This document shows, in pieces, positions 56,701 to 64,000 of a DNA stretch of 64,000 nt. Under the pieces are notes generated by a model. The model was not told where the DNA came from, ran no database searches, and saw only the letters and a list, made by a program, of their open reading frames with translations. Numbering within the stretch: position 1 is the first letter of the stretch; every line of letters starts with the position of its first letter. A program made the translations under genes and the position numbers. Source of the DNA: Poriferisodalis sp965226645 (GTDB lineage Bacteria; Actinomycetota; Acidimicrobiia; Acidimicrobiales; Poriferisodalaceae). The stretch covers positions 124,001 to 188,000 of the forward strand of contig CBDDDL010000002.1 of the NCBI GenBank assembly GCA_965226645.1. The letters run 5' to 3'.

Positions 56701-57862
56701 TCAGATTGGCGAGATCGCCGTCGCAGCGACGGACGGCCTCAGCGAGATGCTCAGTGGTGCGTCGCGCCCGTTCGGCGGTGCTGTCGACGCTGCGTTGCGC
56801 TTCGTCGTGCTGCCGGCTGAGATTGGCGACGAGATCGCGCACGCCGTCGAGCTGGCGTCCGTCCTGGTAGGCGCGCGACTCCTCAATCGCAGAGATTTCG
56901 CTTCGCAGCAGTTCGGTGCCACGCTGCTCGTCTGCGATCTGGGCATCAAGCCGTTCCACCTCCGCGTCAGCGCTGGCGGTGGCCTTGCGGGCAGTTGCTT
57001 CGTCGCGACGGCAGCGCTGGGCTTCGGCAAGCTGGCGACGCCCTTCGGATGCTCGCTGCGCCAGATCGCTCGCGCAGTACGAGCGGTACCGATCGAGCAG
57101 CCCGCCGACGGCCGACACCGTCCGTTCGAGTTCGGCGACGTTGCGGCGGTGATCTTCGAGGTCGTCAAGCGGCGCCGCTGCGTCTATGAGCGCCTGTTCG
57201 GAAAGCTGCGGCAGCGCATCGGCGAGATCGAGCGGCAAATCGACATCGATCCGGTCGCCGACTCGCGGGTTGCGAACCTTGTCGATGAGCCGGATGTGCT
57301 GGTCCAAGCTGGCACCGCCGAACAGGCGCGCTTCGATGAGGCGCCGGTATTCCCGTCGGTCGCGCTCGGCAAACACCGGGTCGCCGTCAAGTCTGTCGCG
57401 CAGTACCTCCGCTGACAGCGGAACGCCGTCGACGACGAGATCGATGTCGATGCCCGGTCGCTGCGAGGTAGCGAACCACCACGTCGCGACGTTGTTGGCC
57501 GCCCGGTTCGCCTTGATGCCGCAACCGCAGACGAAGAACTCGTCGCCGCACCGGAACTCGATCCACAGGTACCCACCAGGCTGTGGGTCGTCGCGTCCGC
57601 CGAGCATCCATGACGCCAGCAGCCCGCTCTGTTCGCGGGCGGCGTCGATATTGCGCTGACGGGCCGTGAGCAAGAACGGGAGCAGCATGTTCATCGCTGT
57701 CGACTTGCCTGAGCCGTTCACACCACGCAACAGCAACCTGCCGCCCGAAAAGTCGAGCACCTCGTTGCCGTACTGGTAGACGTTGATGATTCCGGCACGT
57801 TCGAGCCGCCAGCGAGTCGGTGGAGCGTCAGCCGCGGTGCTCACGGCGCAGAACGTAGCCAC
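53753..57862 (-). CDS. jetC: Wadjet JetC, SMC-like ATPase (TIGR02680-like)
   Basis: A 1,369-residue SMC/MukB-like ATPase: Walker A GVNGSGKS at 47-54, two long coiled-coil arms, ABC signature LSEGEKKLV, and Walker B ARFVLLDDAFAKV followed by DLDFIATSERLWGD near the C-terminus. One CETC pair lies at the end of the second arm; a single CxxC is not enough to call a zinc hook. JetC powers loop extrusion on invading plasmids. GTG 57862 has no ribosome-binding site, and a second in-frame GTG at 57844 is possible. It is the first gene of the operon, and the IS1380 element ends about 115 bp upstream, so the promoter lies in 57863-57975 or within the element. Confidence 0.93.
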   Translation of the reverse strand: MATFCAVSTAADAPPTRWRLERAGIINVYQYGNEVLDFSGGRLLLRGVNGSGKSTAMNMLLPFLLTARQRNIDAAREQSGLLASWMLGGRDDPQPGGYLWIEFRCGDEFFVCGCGIKANRAANNVATWWFATSQRPGIDIDLVVDGVPLSAEVLRDRLDGDPVFAERDRREYRRLIEARLFGGASLDQHIRLIDKVRNPRVGDRIDVDLPLDLADALPQLSEQALIDAAAPLDDLEDHRRNVAELERTVSAVGGLLDRYRSYCASDLAQRASEGRRQLAEAQRCRRDEATARKATASADAEVERLDAQIADEQRGTELLRSEISAIEESRAYQDGRQLDGVRDLVANLSRQHDEAQRSVDSTAERARRTTEHLAEAVRRCDGDLANLNGGLAQAEQIAARCGVGERPPTALDLDRRRLADLDVAVPEPFDATVAKRRLDGTAAAAQQRRRDIQQVADALSLRDQVEALFSRATDALGLAVDARQRAIDQHAQRLRALGAANRDWATRVGAWASTAATLCASVGAPLEVVAAAADLTELPDSDPTSSSAALRGELLAEFDAALAAQTGTAAETAQALSLARGALSDQQTVLDDLMDRAEPDPPRFDWQFPAEHCFADLVDFAPELGAPERAGIEAALEASGVLAARVVDGGALELANGELVAVPASPVRRPLSRLLRPAIPAHLAELFDESVIARLLDSIGCDVNAQGSTVAGPDGSFRSGLLHGRHSKERAELIGAAARRDALERERAAARRELEALRAQEQSVAHLLASQQEALDALRRHSAALPDTRSIERAAGAAETAASELAAAESRHGDAAREATDSERAVNDADTALRRTATTLSLPRDRLGLDGVAADLVEFEQLVASCAAGLTTLQRSAQECERMTAQIRGELTQRDEARTRLAQTESERDREQARLDMLERTVGADYERVRSERDRLAADLEKLDRQLPATRKLKDGAVERRAAARAAATNAGRAASGSERSCETCRVEFEEVLRVPGYFDALVSDEAVSPIAADASGSAGLSALLDDISRLSFGGAGVAAADSAVTADGVRQSLQQRRDSLGAGWDAVALQPDPRRPLSVEVTGPLGTATLPVALRSAESQHQQLAGLLDRKQQDALRELLQGLIAKEIAEKMHGAGRLIELTNERLRSVATAHRVGVRLRWRRSPELDASTARMVELLAKPPDLRTFEQNAEVRDALSQRLDAARADQPDVSYRQLIAATLDYKTWHDLAVMVTRPEEPERRLGRRTPLSEGEKKLVTYLPLFVAVAASYDALAEAGARPGVDEVGIARFVLLDDAFAKVSADNHAGLFGLLVSLDLDFIATSERLWGDHRTVPELSIVEIVRDAGLKSILLDRYSWQGESLERVVTP

Positions 57863-57975
57863 TGTTTTTCACATGAACACGCGTCTCGTTTGCCATGCGG
57901 GCTGTGCTCGCCCAGACGGAAAACGACGGTGTCGAATTTCGCCCAACAAAACTCAGGGTGTGGCGCGCTGCCTAG

Positions 57976-59664
57976 CCCTGATTTTTCATCGGGGTTGTGG
58001 GTGTGGGTGTGCGCGTCCGCGGAAAGGCTCTTCTGACCTGCAACGATATGTGTTGTCACAGTACGCATTGTGCAGAAAAGAAGGGCATCTCCGGGGTGAA
58101 CGTTAGCAGTGTGGAAAATGTGGGTCTCGAAGGCGGCGGGGGGCGGGTCGCGTCGTATGGCGGGTTGTTCGTTCTGGGGGGTTTCGCGGACTCGTTGGGG
58201 CTGGGCGATGAGCTGTCGGCGGCGATAGGGCGCAGCGGCGAGCGAGCACCGGTCCATGACCGGGGCACGGTGGGGACCCAGATGGCGCTGGTGCTCGCCG
58301 GCGGCGGGGACGCGTGCAGCGATATCGAGCATCTGCGCGCCGAGCCGGCGCTGTTCGGGCAGGTCGCGTCGCAAACGACGGCGTATCGCACGCTGACGGG
58401 CATTGACGACGCCCGGCTCGACGGGGTGTGGGACGCCGCAGCGGCCGTGCGCGCCCGGGCGTGGGCGGGTCGGGTCGTCGATCGGGAGCGGCCGCTGGTG
58501 CTCGATATCGATTCCACGCTGGTGGAGGTCCACTCGGAGAACAAAGCCGGGGCGGCGCCCCATTACAAGGGCGGCTACGGGTTTCATCCGATGCTGTGCT
58601 CTACCGGCGACGGGGAGCCGCTGTGGATCAAGCTGCGGGCGGGCAACGCGGCCGCGAACAACATCGCGGATCATCTCGAAGTGCTCGACCGCTCGATCGG
58701 CCAGCTCCCCGACGCGTTCGCCGCAGGGCACCGGCGCGGCGACGACCCCGCAGCGGCGGCACAGCCGATGCGGCTGCGCACCGACTCCGCGGGGTGCTCC
58801 GCGTCGATCGCCCAAGGCTGCAGGGACCGCAACATCACCTATTTCATGACCGCACGCCACAACACCCAGACCACCGCCGCGATCGCGGCTGCGCGCACCG
58901 ATCCCGACCGCTGGCAGCCCGCCGTCGGGGGTCCCCAGTCGCGTCGCGCTCGTTCCCAGGCCCGCCGCCGCGCACGCGCCCAGGTCACCGAGCTCACCGA
59001 AGCGGTCGACTTGTCGCACTGGCCTGCGCGCACACGGCTGATCGTGCGACGCGAGCCGGGCCACCCCGGCGCGCAGCGCACCTTGTTCGACTCGCCCAAC
59101 TGGCGCTACTGGGGGTTGGTCACCGACGCCGTCGGCGACCCCGCACGCCTCGACGCCGACATGAGAGCCCACGCCCAAGCGGAAGACACCATCGCGAGGC
59201 TCAAAGACTCCGGGCTCGACAAGATGCCGTTTCGCGCCTGGGCCGCCAACGCAGCCTGGACAGCCCTGTGCGTCATCAGCCTCGCACTGGTCAGCTGGTT
59301 CCAAGCCCTGCGCCTCACCGGCGCGCTCGCAAACCCAGCACCCAAACGGCTCCGCTGGCAGCTCCGGCACACACCGGCACGAATCGTGCGCACCGCACGA
59401 CGCACCACCGCACGCCTGCCTGACCACCACCCCGGCACACCAGCACTGCTCGCCGCAGCCGCCCACACCTGACACCGCCACAACGGCCCCCAGCAACACC
59501 CCACCTGCCGACCCCGCACGCCCCCACACCCCCAACACGCCCACAACCGGCCCCCACACCAGCACCGCCTGCCCGAGCCGACCACCGCCAACCCAAAAAC
59601 AAGCCACCACAAGCAGCTCAAACCCTCAAAACACCCGCCTCGGCATTCTCATGAAAAATCAGGG
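57976..59664 (+). mobile_element. IS1380-family insertion sequence, intact
   Basis: The 14-bp inverted repeats CCCTGATTTTTCAT (57976-57989) and ATGAAAAATCAGGG (59651-59664) bound a single complete transposase gene. Both ends are flanked by CTAG (57972-57975 and 59665-59668), a 4-bp target duplication. The right CTAG supplies the TAG stop of the LmbE/PIG-L gene. The element separates that gene from the Wadjet operon. Confidence 0.92.
58096..59472 (+). CDS. IS1380-family DDE transposase
   Basis: A 458-residue product from GTG 58096 (the frame is open further upstream into the terminal repeat region). IS1380 features are VLDIDSTLVEVHSENK with the first catalytic Asp, MRLRTDSAGCSASIAQGCRD with the second, and EDTIARLKDSGLDKMPFRAW with the catalytic Glu region. 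The C-terminal helical tail (LRWQLRHTPARIVRTAR) is complete. No frameshift is seen, unlike the other transposases in the window, so this is probably the youngest insertion. Confidence 0.9.
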   Translation: MNVSSVENVGLEGGGGRVASYGGLFVLGGFADSLGLGDELSAAIGRSGERAPVHDRGTVGTQMALVLAGGGDACSDIEHLRAEPALFGQVASQTTAYRTLTGIDDARLDGVWDAAAAVRARAWAGRVVDRERPLVLDIDSTLVEVHSENKAGAAPHYKGGYGFHPMLCSTGDGEPLWIKLRAGNAAANNIADHLEVLDRSIGQLPDAFAAGHRRGDDPAAAAQPMRLRTDSAGCSASIAQGCRDRNITYFMTARHNTQTTAAIAAARTDPDRWQPAVGGPQSRRARSQARRRARAQVTELTEAVDLSHWPARTRLIVRREPGHPGAQRTLFDSPNWRYWGLVTDAVGDPARLDADMRAHAQAEDTIARLKDSGLDKMPFRAWAANAAWTALCVISLALVSWFQALRLTGALANPAPKRLRWQLRHTPARIVRTARRTTARLPDHHPGTPALLAAAAHT

Positions 59665-60399
59665 CTAGCAGGCAGGAACCACCCTGAACGCTTCAGCGAG
59701 GCGACCGTCCGCGAGTCCGCCGGCGCGGGCCGTCTCGGTGCTCCACTCACGCAGGCGGCCGTCGAGGTTTTCCATGTGCTCGGTCTGGCTGCGGTGCTCT
59801 CGCAGCGCCGCCACTTTGGTGTCGAACGTGTCGGTGATGTCGATGTAGCGGTTCGGTTCGGTCCCGATCAGCCACAGCTCTTCCACGGTGTGCGGCTGAT
59901 GGCCCTCGTCGAGCAGTTCGGGAAACGCGCGAGGGTTCCGAGAATCGGGGTAGACGGCAGCCAGCGCGGCAGTCGCGGTGGCCAGATGATCCGGATGCGA
60001 GATGTAGATCCGGTCCCAATCCGGGATCGTCGTCTGGCAGATCACGACATCGGGGCGGACCATGCGGATCACCCGTGCGATGTCGCGCCGCAGTCCGAGG
60101 TCGGCCACGACCATGCCGTCGGGATGCCCCAGCCAATGCAGCTCGCTGACGCCGACACGCGCAGCGGCGGCGGTCTGCTCGGCCTGCCGCAGCGCCGCGA
60201 GTTCTTCGGACGTGTGTTCAAGATCGTCACCGCCGGCATCCCCGCTCGTCGCCAAGCAGTAGGCCACGAGACTGCCCGCAGAGGTGATCTGCGCGACGGT
60301 CCCCGCCATCCCGAAGTCGATGTCGTCGGGATGCGCGACGACGATCAGCACCCGCGACGGCGCTTCGATCTCGCCCTTGTCGGTCAGGATCACGCCCAC
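59665..60399 (-). CDS. LmbE/PIG-L family N-deacetylase
   Basis: A 244-residue product from GTG 60399, chosen because AGGAG lies seven bases upstream (the frame is open 276 bp further but not family-like). It has the zinc motif AHPDDID (PHPDD-type), the middle GHPDG and the late YISHPDHLATA motif. Family members remove N-acetyl groups, for example in mycothiol (MshB/Mca) or glycan synthesis. This one resembles the general actinobacterial group without a defined substrate. It ends at the TAG made by the IS1380 target site, possibly altering the native C-terminus by a few residues. It follows the fic gene by 59 bp. Confidence 0.88.
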   Translation of the reverse strand: MGVILTDKGEIEAPSRVLIVVAHPDDIDFGMAGTVAQITSAGSLVAYCLATSGDAGGDDLEHTSEELAALRQAEQTAAAARVGVSELHWLGHPDGMVVADLGLRRDIARVIRMVRPDVVICQTTIPDWDRIYISHPDHLATATAALAAVYPDSRNPRAFPELLDEGHQPHTVEELWLIGTEPNRYIDITDTFDTKVAALREHRSQTEHMENLDGRLREWSTETARAGGLADGRLAEAFRVVPAC

Positions 60400-60458
60400 A
60401 GCGAGTCTCCTGGTGGAAGTGTCACCACAAGCGCGCTCAAGCGGCGAAGGCGAACCAC

Positions 60459-61949
60459 CTATTCGCCTCGGCGCCACTGGTCGAGGCCGCGCAACAACGA
60501 CTCTTCGAGCCAGCGATCGAAACGCTGCTCGACCGATACTGAGGCTTCCTTGTAGTTGAACTGGAAGAGTTCGCCGCACACGGGCTCGAGTTCGATGATC
60601 TGGTGCTCGATGTCGTCGCCCTTCTGCCTGCGGTACAAGCACATCGAGACGCCTACTAGGCCCCGATATTCCCAATTGACGCCATGCAGCGATAGCAAGA
60701 CTTCAGAACGTCCGGCCTCGGTCACAAGCCCCAGACGAACCCACGAATGGAACTCGCGAAGGTTGACGTAGTAGTCGAGGCTTGGGTGCCGGGCCGTTTC
60801 GATGACTTGGTAGCGATGCCACGAGCGACGGTCTGCATCGTCATCGGTGCCATCGTCCACGAACACACGGCGGGCTCCGCCGTCTGCACCGATGGCTGTT
60901 CCGATTTCGTTCCGAAGCGTGTCGAATCGTGTGCGAGCCGTCTGAGCCAGCGTGTGCGCGGTCTCCTTGGCCTGCTCTATGTCAACTCGCGTCTGCGCCC
61001 GTCGCTCACGAAACTGCTCGCCGATGTCCGCTATGAGCTGATCGGTTCGCTCAGCAGCGCGCCGCACTTCCTCGCCGATGCCGATCGCCTTGCGAAACCA
61101 CTTGCGCTGCACGGCCGCGAACTGCGCGGCAAGCGGACGCACGTCTCCGGCATCCGCGGCTGCCAGGTTCTCCAAGTACTTCGGCCGATCAGGAACGGTA
61201 ATGACGAGCGGAAACCAACCCTCGCGGATCAGAACCAGCGACGCGAGCGCTCGGGCCACTCGCCCGTTGCCGTCCTGGAACGGATGGATCTGTGCGAACC
61301 GATGGTGCAACCACGCCGCTTCTAACTCAGCGTCAACGCCAAGGGCAACGTGGGCCATATGCAATTCGACGAGCCGGTCCATCTCTGAGGCGACTTGCTC
61401 GGGTGGGCAGTACTGGAACACACGGCCGTCAGATTGCGTTGGATTGTTCGGCCAGCGCTTGTACTCGCCGTGCTCTAGCTGAACCTCGCCGTGATTCCCA
61501 AACTGGTCGATGCCGGACGCAGTGGCCTGCTTGCGAGTCATCAAGGCGTGGAGTTCCTTGATGTACGACGTCGACAGGACCCGCTGCTGGCCGACGAAGT
61601 CAAACAAGAAATCGACCGCTTGGGCCTGGTCGGCGATGATGCCAGCCACCAGTTGCGGCGACTTGTTGGTGGCGTCGTGCGGAATCAGCGACGCGTCGAT
61701 GCCTTGCTCGATAAGCAATTGCGTAATGCCAGCTTCAAGCGTGTAGATGCGCTCGATCAGTCCGGTCTCGATCGCCCACTCGCGTTTGAGCCGTTCGTTG
61801 AAGTCGTCGACCTGATCGATCCGGAGATCGGCCTTGACATCGTCCCAGACGCTCGACAATGAGAGCAGTTCGGCGCGGTCAAGATCCTGATCGGATCCCG
61901 TCAGGTCAGTGATCGGCGACCAGTGGTGCGCAATTTCGGCTTCTGCCAT
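60459..61949 (-). CDS. Fic-domain protein (AMPylator-like)
   Basis: A 496-residue product with the full Fic active-site motif HPFQDGNGRVAR (222-233), which normally transfers AMP from ATP to a protein hydroxyl. The N-terminal inhibitory helix is recognisable as TGLIER (62-67), where the usual consensus [S/T]xxxE[G/N] keeps the Glu but has Arg in the last position. A long C-terminal part (about 290-496) with coiled-coil and an unrecognised domain (YYVNLREFHSWVRLGLVTEA) is unusual. It starts 15 bp after the nfuA-like gene. Target unknown. Confidence 0.88.
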   Translation of the reverse strand: MAEAEIAHHWSPITDLTGSDQDLDRAELLSLSSVWDDVKADLRIDQVDDFNERLKREWAIETGLIERIYTLEAGITQLLIEQGIDASLIPHDATNKSPQLVAGIIADQAQAVDFLFDFVGQQRVLSTSYIKELHALMTRKQATASGIDQFGNHGEVQLEHGEYKRWPNNPTQSDGRVFQYCPPEQVASEMDRLVELHMAHVALGVDAELEAAWLHHRFAQIHPFQDGNGRVARALASLVLIREGWFPLVITVPDRPKYLENLAAADAGDVRPLAAQFAAVQRKWFRKAIGIGEEVRRAAERTDQLIADIGEQFRERRAQTRVDIEQAKETAHTLAQTARTRFDTLRNEIGTAIGADGGARRVFVDDGTDDDADRRSWHRYQVIETARHPSLDYYVNLREFHSWVRLGLVTEAGRSEVLLSLHGVNWEYRGLVGVSMCLYRRQKGDDIEHQIIELEPVCGELFQFNYKEASVSVEQRFDRWLEESLLRGLDQWRRGE

Positions 61950-61964
61950 CGCGGCGACGCCGGA

Positions 61965-62612
61965 TCAGTCGAAGTAGGGGTTCTCGCCGGAAGCGTGATC
62001 GGTGAGGTCGACTACTCGCTCGACCTCGGGGATCAGCTCGCGCAGTGTCTTCTCGATGCCGGCGGTGACCGTGGCGTTGGCCATGCCGCAGCCCTGGCAG
62101 CCCCCGCCGAGTCGAACGACAACAGTGTCGCCCTCGACGGTGACCAGTTCGGCGAAGCCGCCGTGGGCGGCAATCGACGGATTGATGCGCTTGGTGAGCA
62201 CTTCGCGGACGTTTTCCTCGACCGTGCCGTCAAGCTCGAGCGCAGCATTGGGGCCAAGGTCGGGCCGGTTCGGGTTGCGCAGCACCAGGCCCGGCTGATT
62301 CTGATTCGACGGCAGGTCCAGCGAGGCGCCGTTGAGCTTGACAACGTCGCGGTCGGGAATCAGCACCGTCAAGCCGCCGCCGATTGCGAACGGCACGTCG
62401 GACGAGTCGGCTTCGGTCAGCAGCTCGAAAGCGAGGTCGTAGGTGTAATCGACGCCTTGCGCGCCCGTTATCTCGATGCGGAGCGCCAGCTTGTCGCCGT
62501 CGACCTCGCTGTCGCGCAGTTCGATCACCTTGGAGAGCGCAGCCGGCGCGACTTCGAAGGTCTCGCGCCGCGTCTCCATCATCGACTCGCGCACAGTGTC
62601 GCTTAGGGTCAT
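61965..62612 (-). CDS. NfuA-like iron-sulfur cluster carrier
   Basis: A 215-residue protein with an N-terminal degenerate A-type (HesB/IscA-like) domain (LSKVIELRDSEVDGDKLALR, GGGLTVLIPDRDVVKLNGAS). The C-terminal NifU domain carries the cluster-binding CxxC in RLGGGCQGCGMANATVTAGI. NfuA proteins carry [4Fe-4S] clusters to target enzymes, especially under stress. The A-type part lacks its cysteines, as usual for NfuA. It heads the nfuA-fic-lmbE run and is divergent from the AcuI-like gene, so the promoters of both lie in 62613-62761. Confidence 0.9.
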   Translation of the reverse strand: MTLSDTVRESMMETRRETFEVAPAALSKVIELRDSEVDGDKLALRIEITGAQGVDYTYDLAFELLTEADSSDVPFAIGGGLTVLIPDRDVVKLNGASLDLPSNQNQPGLVLRNPNRPDLGPNAALELDGTVEENVREVLTKRINPSIAAHGGFAELVTVEGDTVVVRLGGGCQGCGMANATVTAGIEKTLRELIPEVERVVDLTDHASGENPYFD

Positions 62613-62761
62613 GCGGTCAGCCTACTGACGACGCCTGTCGAGTCCGAGGGCAGACCGGGGCTGAGCAACGACAGCGCTGTAGTGTCCGGCCGGTTCGTTG
62701 GGGTGCGTGGGCTCGGATCCGCTACACCGGCCCGGCGAAGCGAACGCTAGGAGGACGACCG

Positions 62762-63745
62762 ATGGCATTCCGTGCGCTGATGCTCCATCAGCAGGACCGC
62801 AAAGTCACCGCTGAGCTTGCCGATGTCGACGAGTCCCGGCTGCCGGACGGCAACGTCACCGTTGCGGTTGACTACAGCACCCTCAACTACAAGGATGGGA
62901 TGATCCTGGGCGGCATCGGCCGGCTGGTGCGCAACTATCCCCATGTGCCGGGCATCGACTTCGCCGGCGTGGTGGAAGCGTCCGACGACCGCCGATTCGC
63001 GCCCCGAGACCGCGTGGTACTGACCGGTTGGCGGGTCGGAGAGGTGCATTGGGGCGGTTACGCCGAGCGGGCAAGGGTGAGCGGCGACTGGCTGGTTCGG
63101 CTGCCCGACGGGCTGTCCACCTTGGACGCGATGACGATCGGCACCGCTGGGTTCACCTCGATGCTCGCTATGGCTGCACTTGAGGATCACGGCATCGGTT
63201 CGGGGCCAGTTCTCGTGACCGGCGCCGCCGGTGGTGTCGGCAGCGTCGCGGTCCAGTTGCTGTCCGCCGCAGGACACGAAGTCGCCGCCTCAACAGGTCG
63301 ACCGCAGACGGCTGACTACCTCCGGAGCCTGGGGGCCACTGAGATCATCGACCGGGCCGAGCTGGCTGAGCCACCACAGCGACCGCTGGGCAGCGAACGA
63401 TTCGGCGGCTGTGTGGACGCGGTCGGCGGTACGACGCTCGCCAACGCGCTGACGCAGATGTCCTACGGATCGAGTGTGGCGGCGTGCGGTCTCGCAGGTG
63501 GCAACGGCCTGGACACCACGGTGATCCCCTTCCTGCTGCGCGGCGTGAACCTGCTGGGCATCGACTCGGTGATGTGCCCGTTCGAGCCGCGACAGCGCGC
63601 CTGGGAACGCCTCGATCAGCTGGCCGACCGTGACCTGCTGGCCTCGATGGCCACAACCGTGGGCCTCGGCGACGTCGCTGCGCTGGGGCCGAAGATCCTC
63701 GCCGGTGAGGTCCAGGGCCGAACAGTCGTAGACGTGCGCGCCTGA
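62762..63745 (+). CDS. AcuI/YhdH-family NADPH-dependent acrylyl-CoA reductase-like
   Basis: A 327-residue medium-chain reductase; AGGAGG lies just before ATG 62762. Family features are DYSTLNYKDGMILGGIGRLV and YPHVPGIDFAGVV, the nucleotide-binding GPVLVTGAAGGVGSVAVQLL, and no structural zinc ligands. The C-terminal GINLLGIDSVM-like stretch (here GVNLLGIDSVMCP) is typical of the acrylyl-CoA reductase/YhdH group. Members detoxify acrylyl-CoA from DMSP or 3-hydroxypropionate, or act as general quinone oxidoreductases. The substrate is not proven. Confidence 0.9.
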   Translation: MAFRALMLHQQDRKVTAELADVDESRLPDGNVTVAVDYSTLNYKDGMILGGIGRLVRNYPHVPGIDFAGVVEASDDRRFAPRDRVVLTGWRVGEVHWGGYAERARVSGDWLVRLPDGLSTLDAMTIGTAGFTSMLAMAALEDHGIGSGPVLVTGAAGGVGSVAVQLLSAAGHEVAASTGRPQTADYLRSLGATEIIDRAELAEPPQRPLGSERFGGCVDAVGGTTLANALTQMSYGSSVAACGLAGGNGLDTTVIPFLLRGVNLLGIDSVMCPFEPRQRAWERLDQLADRDLLASMATTVGLGDVAALGPKILAGEVQGRTVVDVRA

Positions 63746-63869
63746 AAGACCGCTGGGCTACGCGGCGAGGCCCTGGCTCAAGCGGCCCGTAAGCGCAGCA
63801 CGCAGGAGCGGGAGGCAAGCGGCTTCACCGCGCAGGCCGTGACCTCTCCGCGCGGCGTCGCCGCCCTGG

Positions 63870-64000
63870 TCAGAGCACCGACGTGATCGCGGCGAATCCA
63901 GTGAGCAGCATCGCTGCGACAATCAGGATCGCGGTCCACCACAATCCTGGGCTGCGCTGGCGCAGGGGGCGGAGATTTCCCGCAGCGTCGTATCGATTCA
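63870..64000 (-). CDS. C-terminus of a membrane protein, cut by window edge
   Basis: The reverse strand from the window edge reads RYDAAGNLRPLRQRSPGLWW then TAILIVAAMLLTGFAAITSVL and a stop at 63870-63872. It is a basic segment followed by one hydrophobic helix, consistent with the end of an integral membrane protein. No family can be named. The 124 bases between it and the AcuI-like gene show nothing recognisable. Confidence 0.5.
   Translation of the reverse strand, partial: NRYDAAGNLRPLRQRSPGLWWTAILIVAAMLLTGFAAITSVL

Noticed and set aside
53753..57862. JetC as a Rad50/SbcC repair protein with a zinc hook
   Set aside because: Only one CxxC (CETC) is found and it is not at the coiled-coil apex; the three co-overlapping partner genes fit Wadjet.

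Overview
The window is high-GC DNA with GTG/TTG starts, 4-bp gene overlaps and very few AT-rich stretches. Gene content (several cell-wall-binding-repeat-2 proteins, FmdB-type zinc ribbon, UDPGP-type uridylyltransferase next to moeA, CtaG/SCO pair, Wadjet genes, non-mevalonate Dxs) points to an actinobacterium, most likely an Acidimicrobiia-like lineage. That placement is inference from gene families, not from a marker-gene tree.

Layout: 1-5.5 kb carries housekeeping genes (PfkB kinase, M1 aminopeptidase, CtaG-like and SCO-like cytochrome oxidase assembly genes). 5.9-18.0 kb is one intact giant gene for a secreted, repeat-built surface protein of about 4,050 residues (15 WSDG-type repeats, FN3 domains, 25 cadherin-like beta-sandwich modules, a Ser/Gly linker, three CWB2 domains). 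18.3-19.7 kb holds relics, a truncated retropepsin-like gene, a small partner ORF and a tRNA-Ala(CGC). 20.4-24.4 kb is a molybdenum-cofactor cluster (moaC, moaA, moeA) broken into by an IS982-type and an IS607-type element, with a frameshift in moaC. 26.8-40.2 kb is mostly intact metabolism: UDPGP transferase, FmdB, a CpaB-like protein, the tldD-tldE-PHP-uppP operon, a flippase-like membrane protein, dxs, a thiolase and an OB-fold condensing enzyme. 40.3-41.0 kb is an MntA/HepT toxin-antitoxin pair. 41.2-46.9 kb is a cluster of CWB2 surface-protein genes, one inactivated by a 17-bp tandem duplication, with relic copies around them. 47.0-48.9 kb is an IS110 copy and older transposase debris. 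49.7-57.9 kb is a complete four-gene Wadjet (JetABCD) plasmid-defence operon with 4-bp overlaps at every junction, directly preceded by an intact IS1380 element. 59.7-63.7 kb carries an LmbE/PIG-L deacetylase, a Fic protein and an NfuA-like scaffold in one tight run, then an AcuI-like reductase.

Two themes link the parts. First, the CWB2 surface genes recombine: module amplification inside the giant gene, relic 3' ends beside two genes, and slippage-type duplications. Second, mobile elements and defence genes cluster. Frameshifts fall almost only in transposases, relics and moaC, while a 12-kb repeat-rich ORF stays open, so the frameshifts are probably real decay rather than sequencing error.

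The strongest system-level content is the Wadjet operon and the MntA-HepT module. The most unusual single object is the giant modular surface protein. I did not find a clearly new defence or metabolic system; the least-known module is the small ORF plus retropepsin-like gene at 18.6-19.4 kb, which is damaged here.
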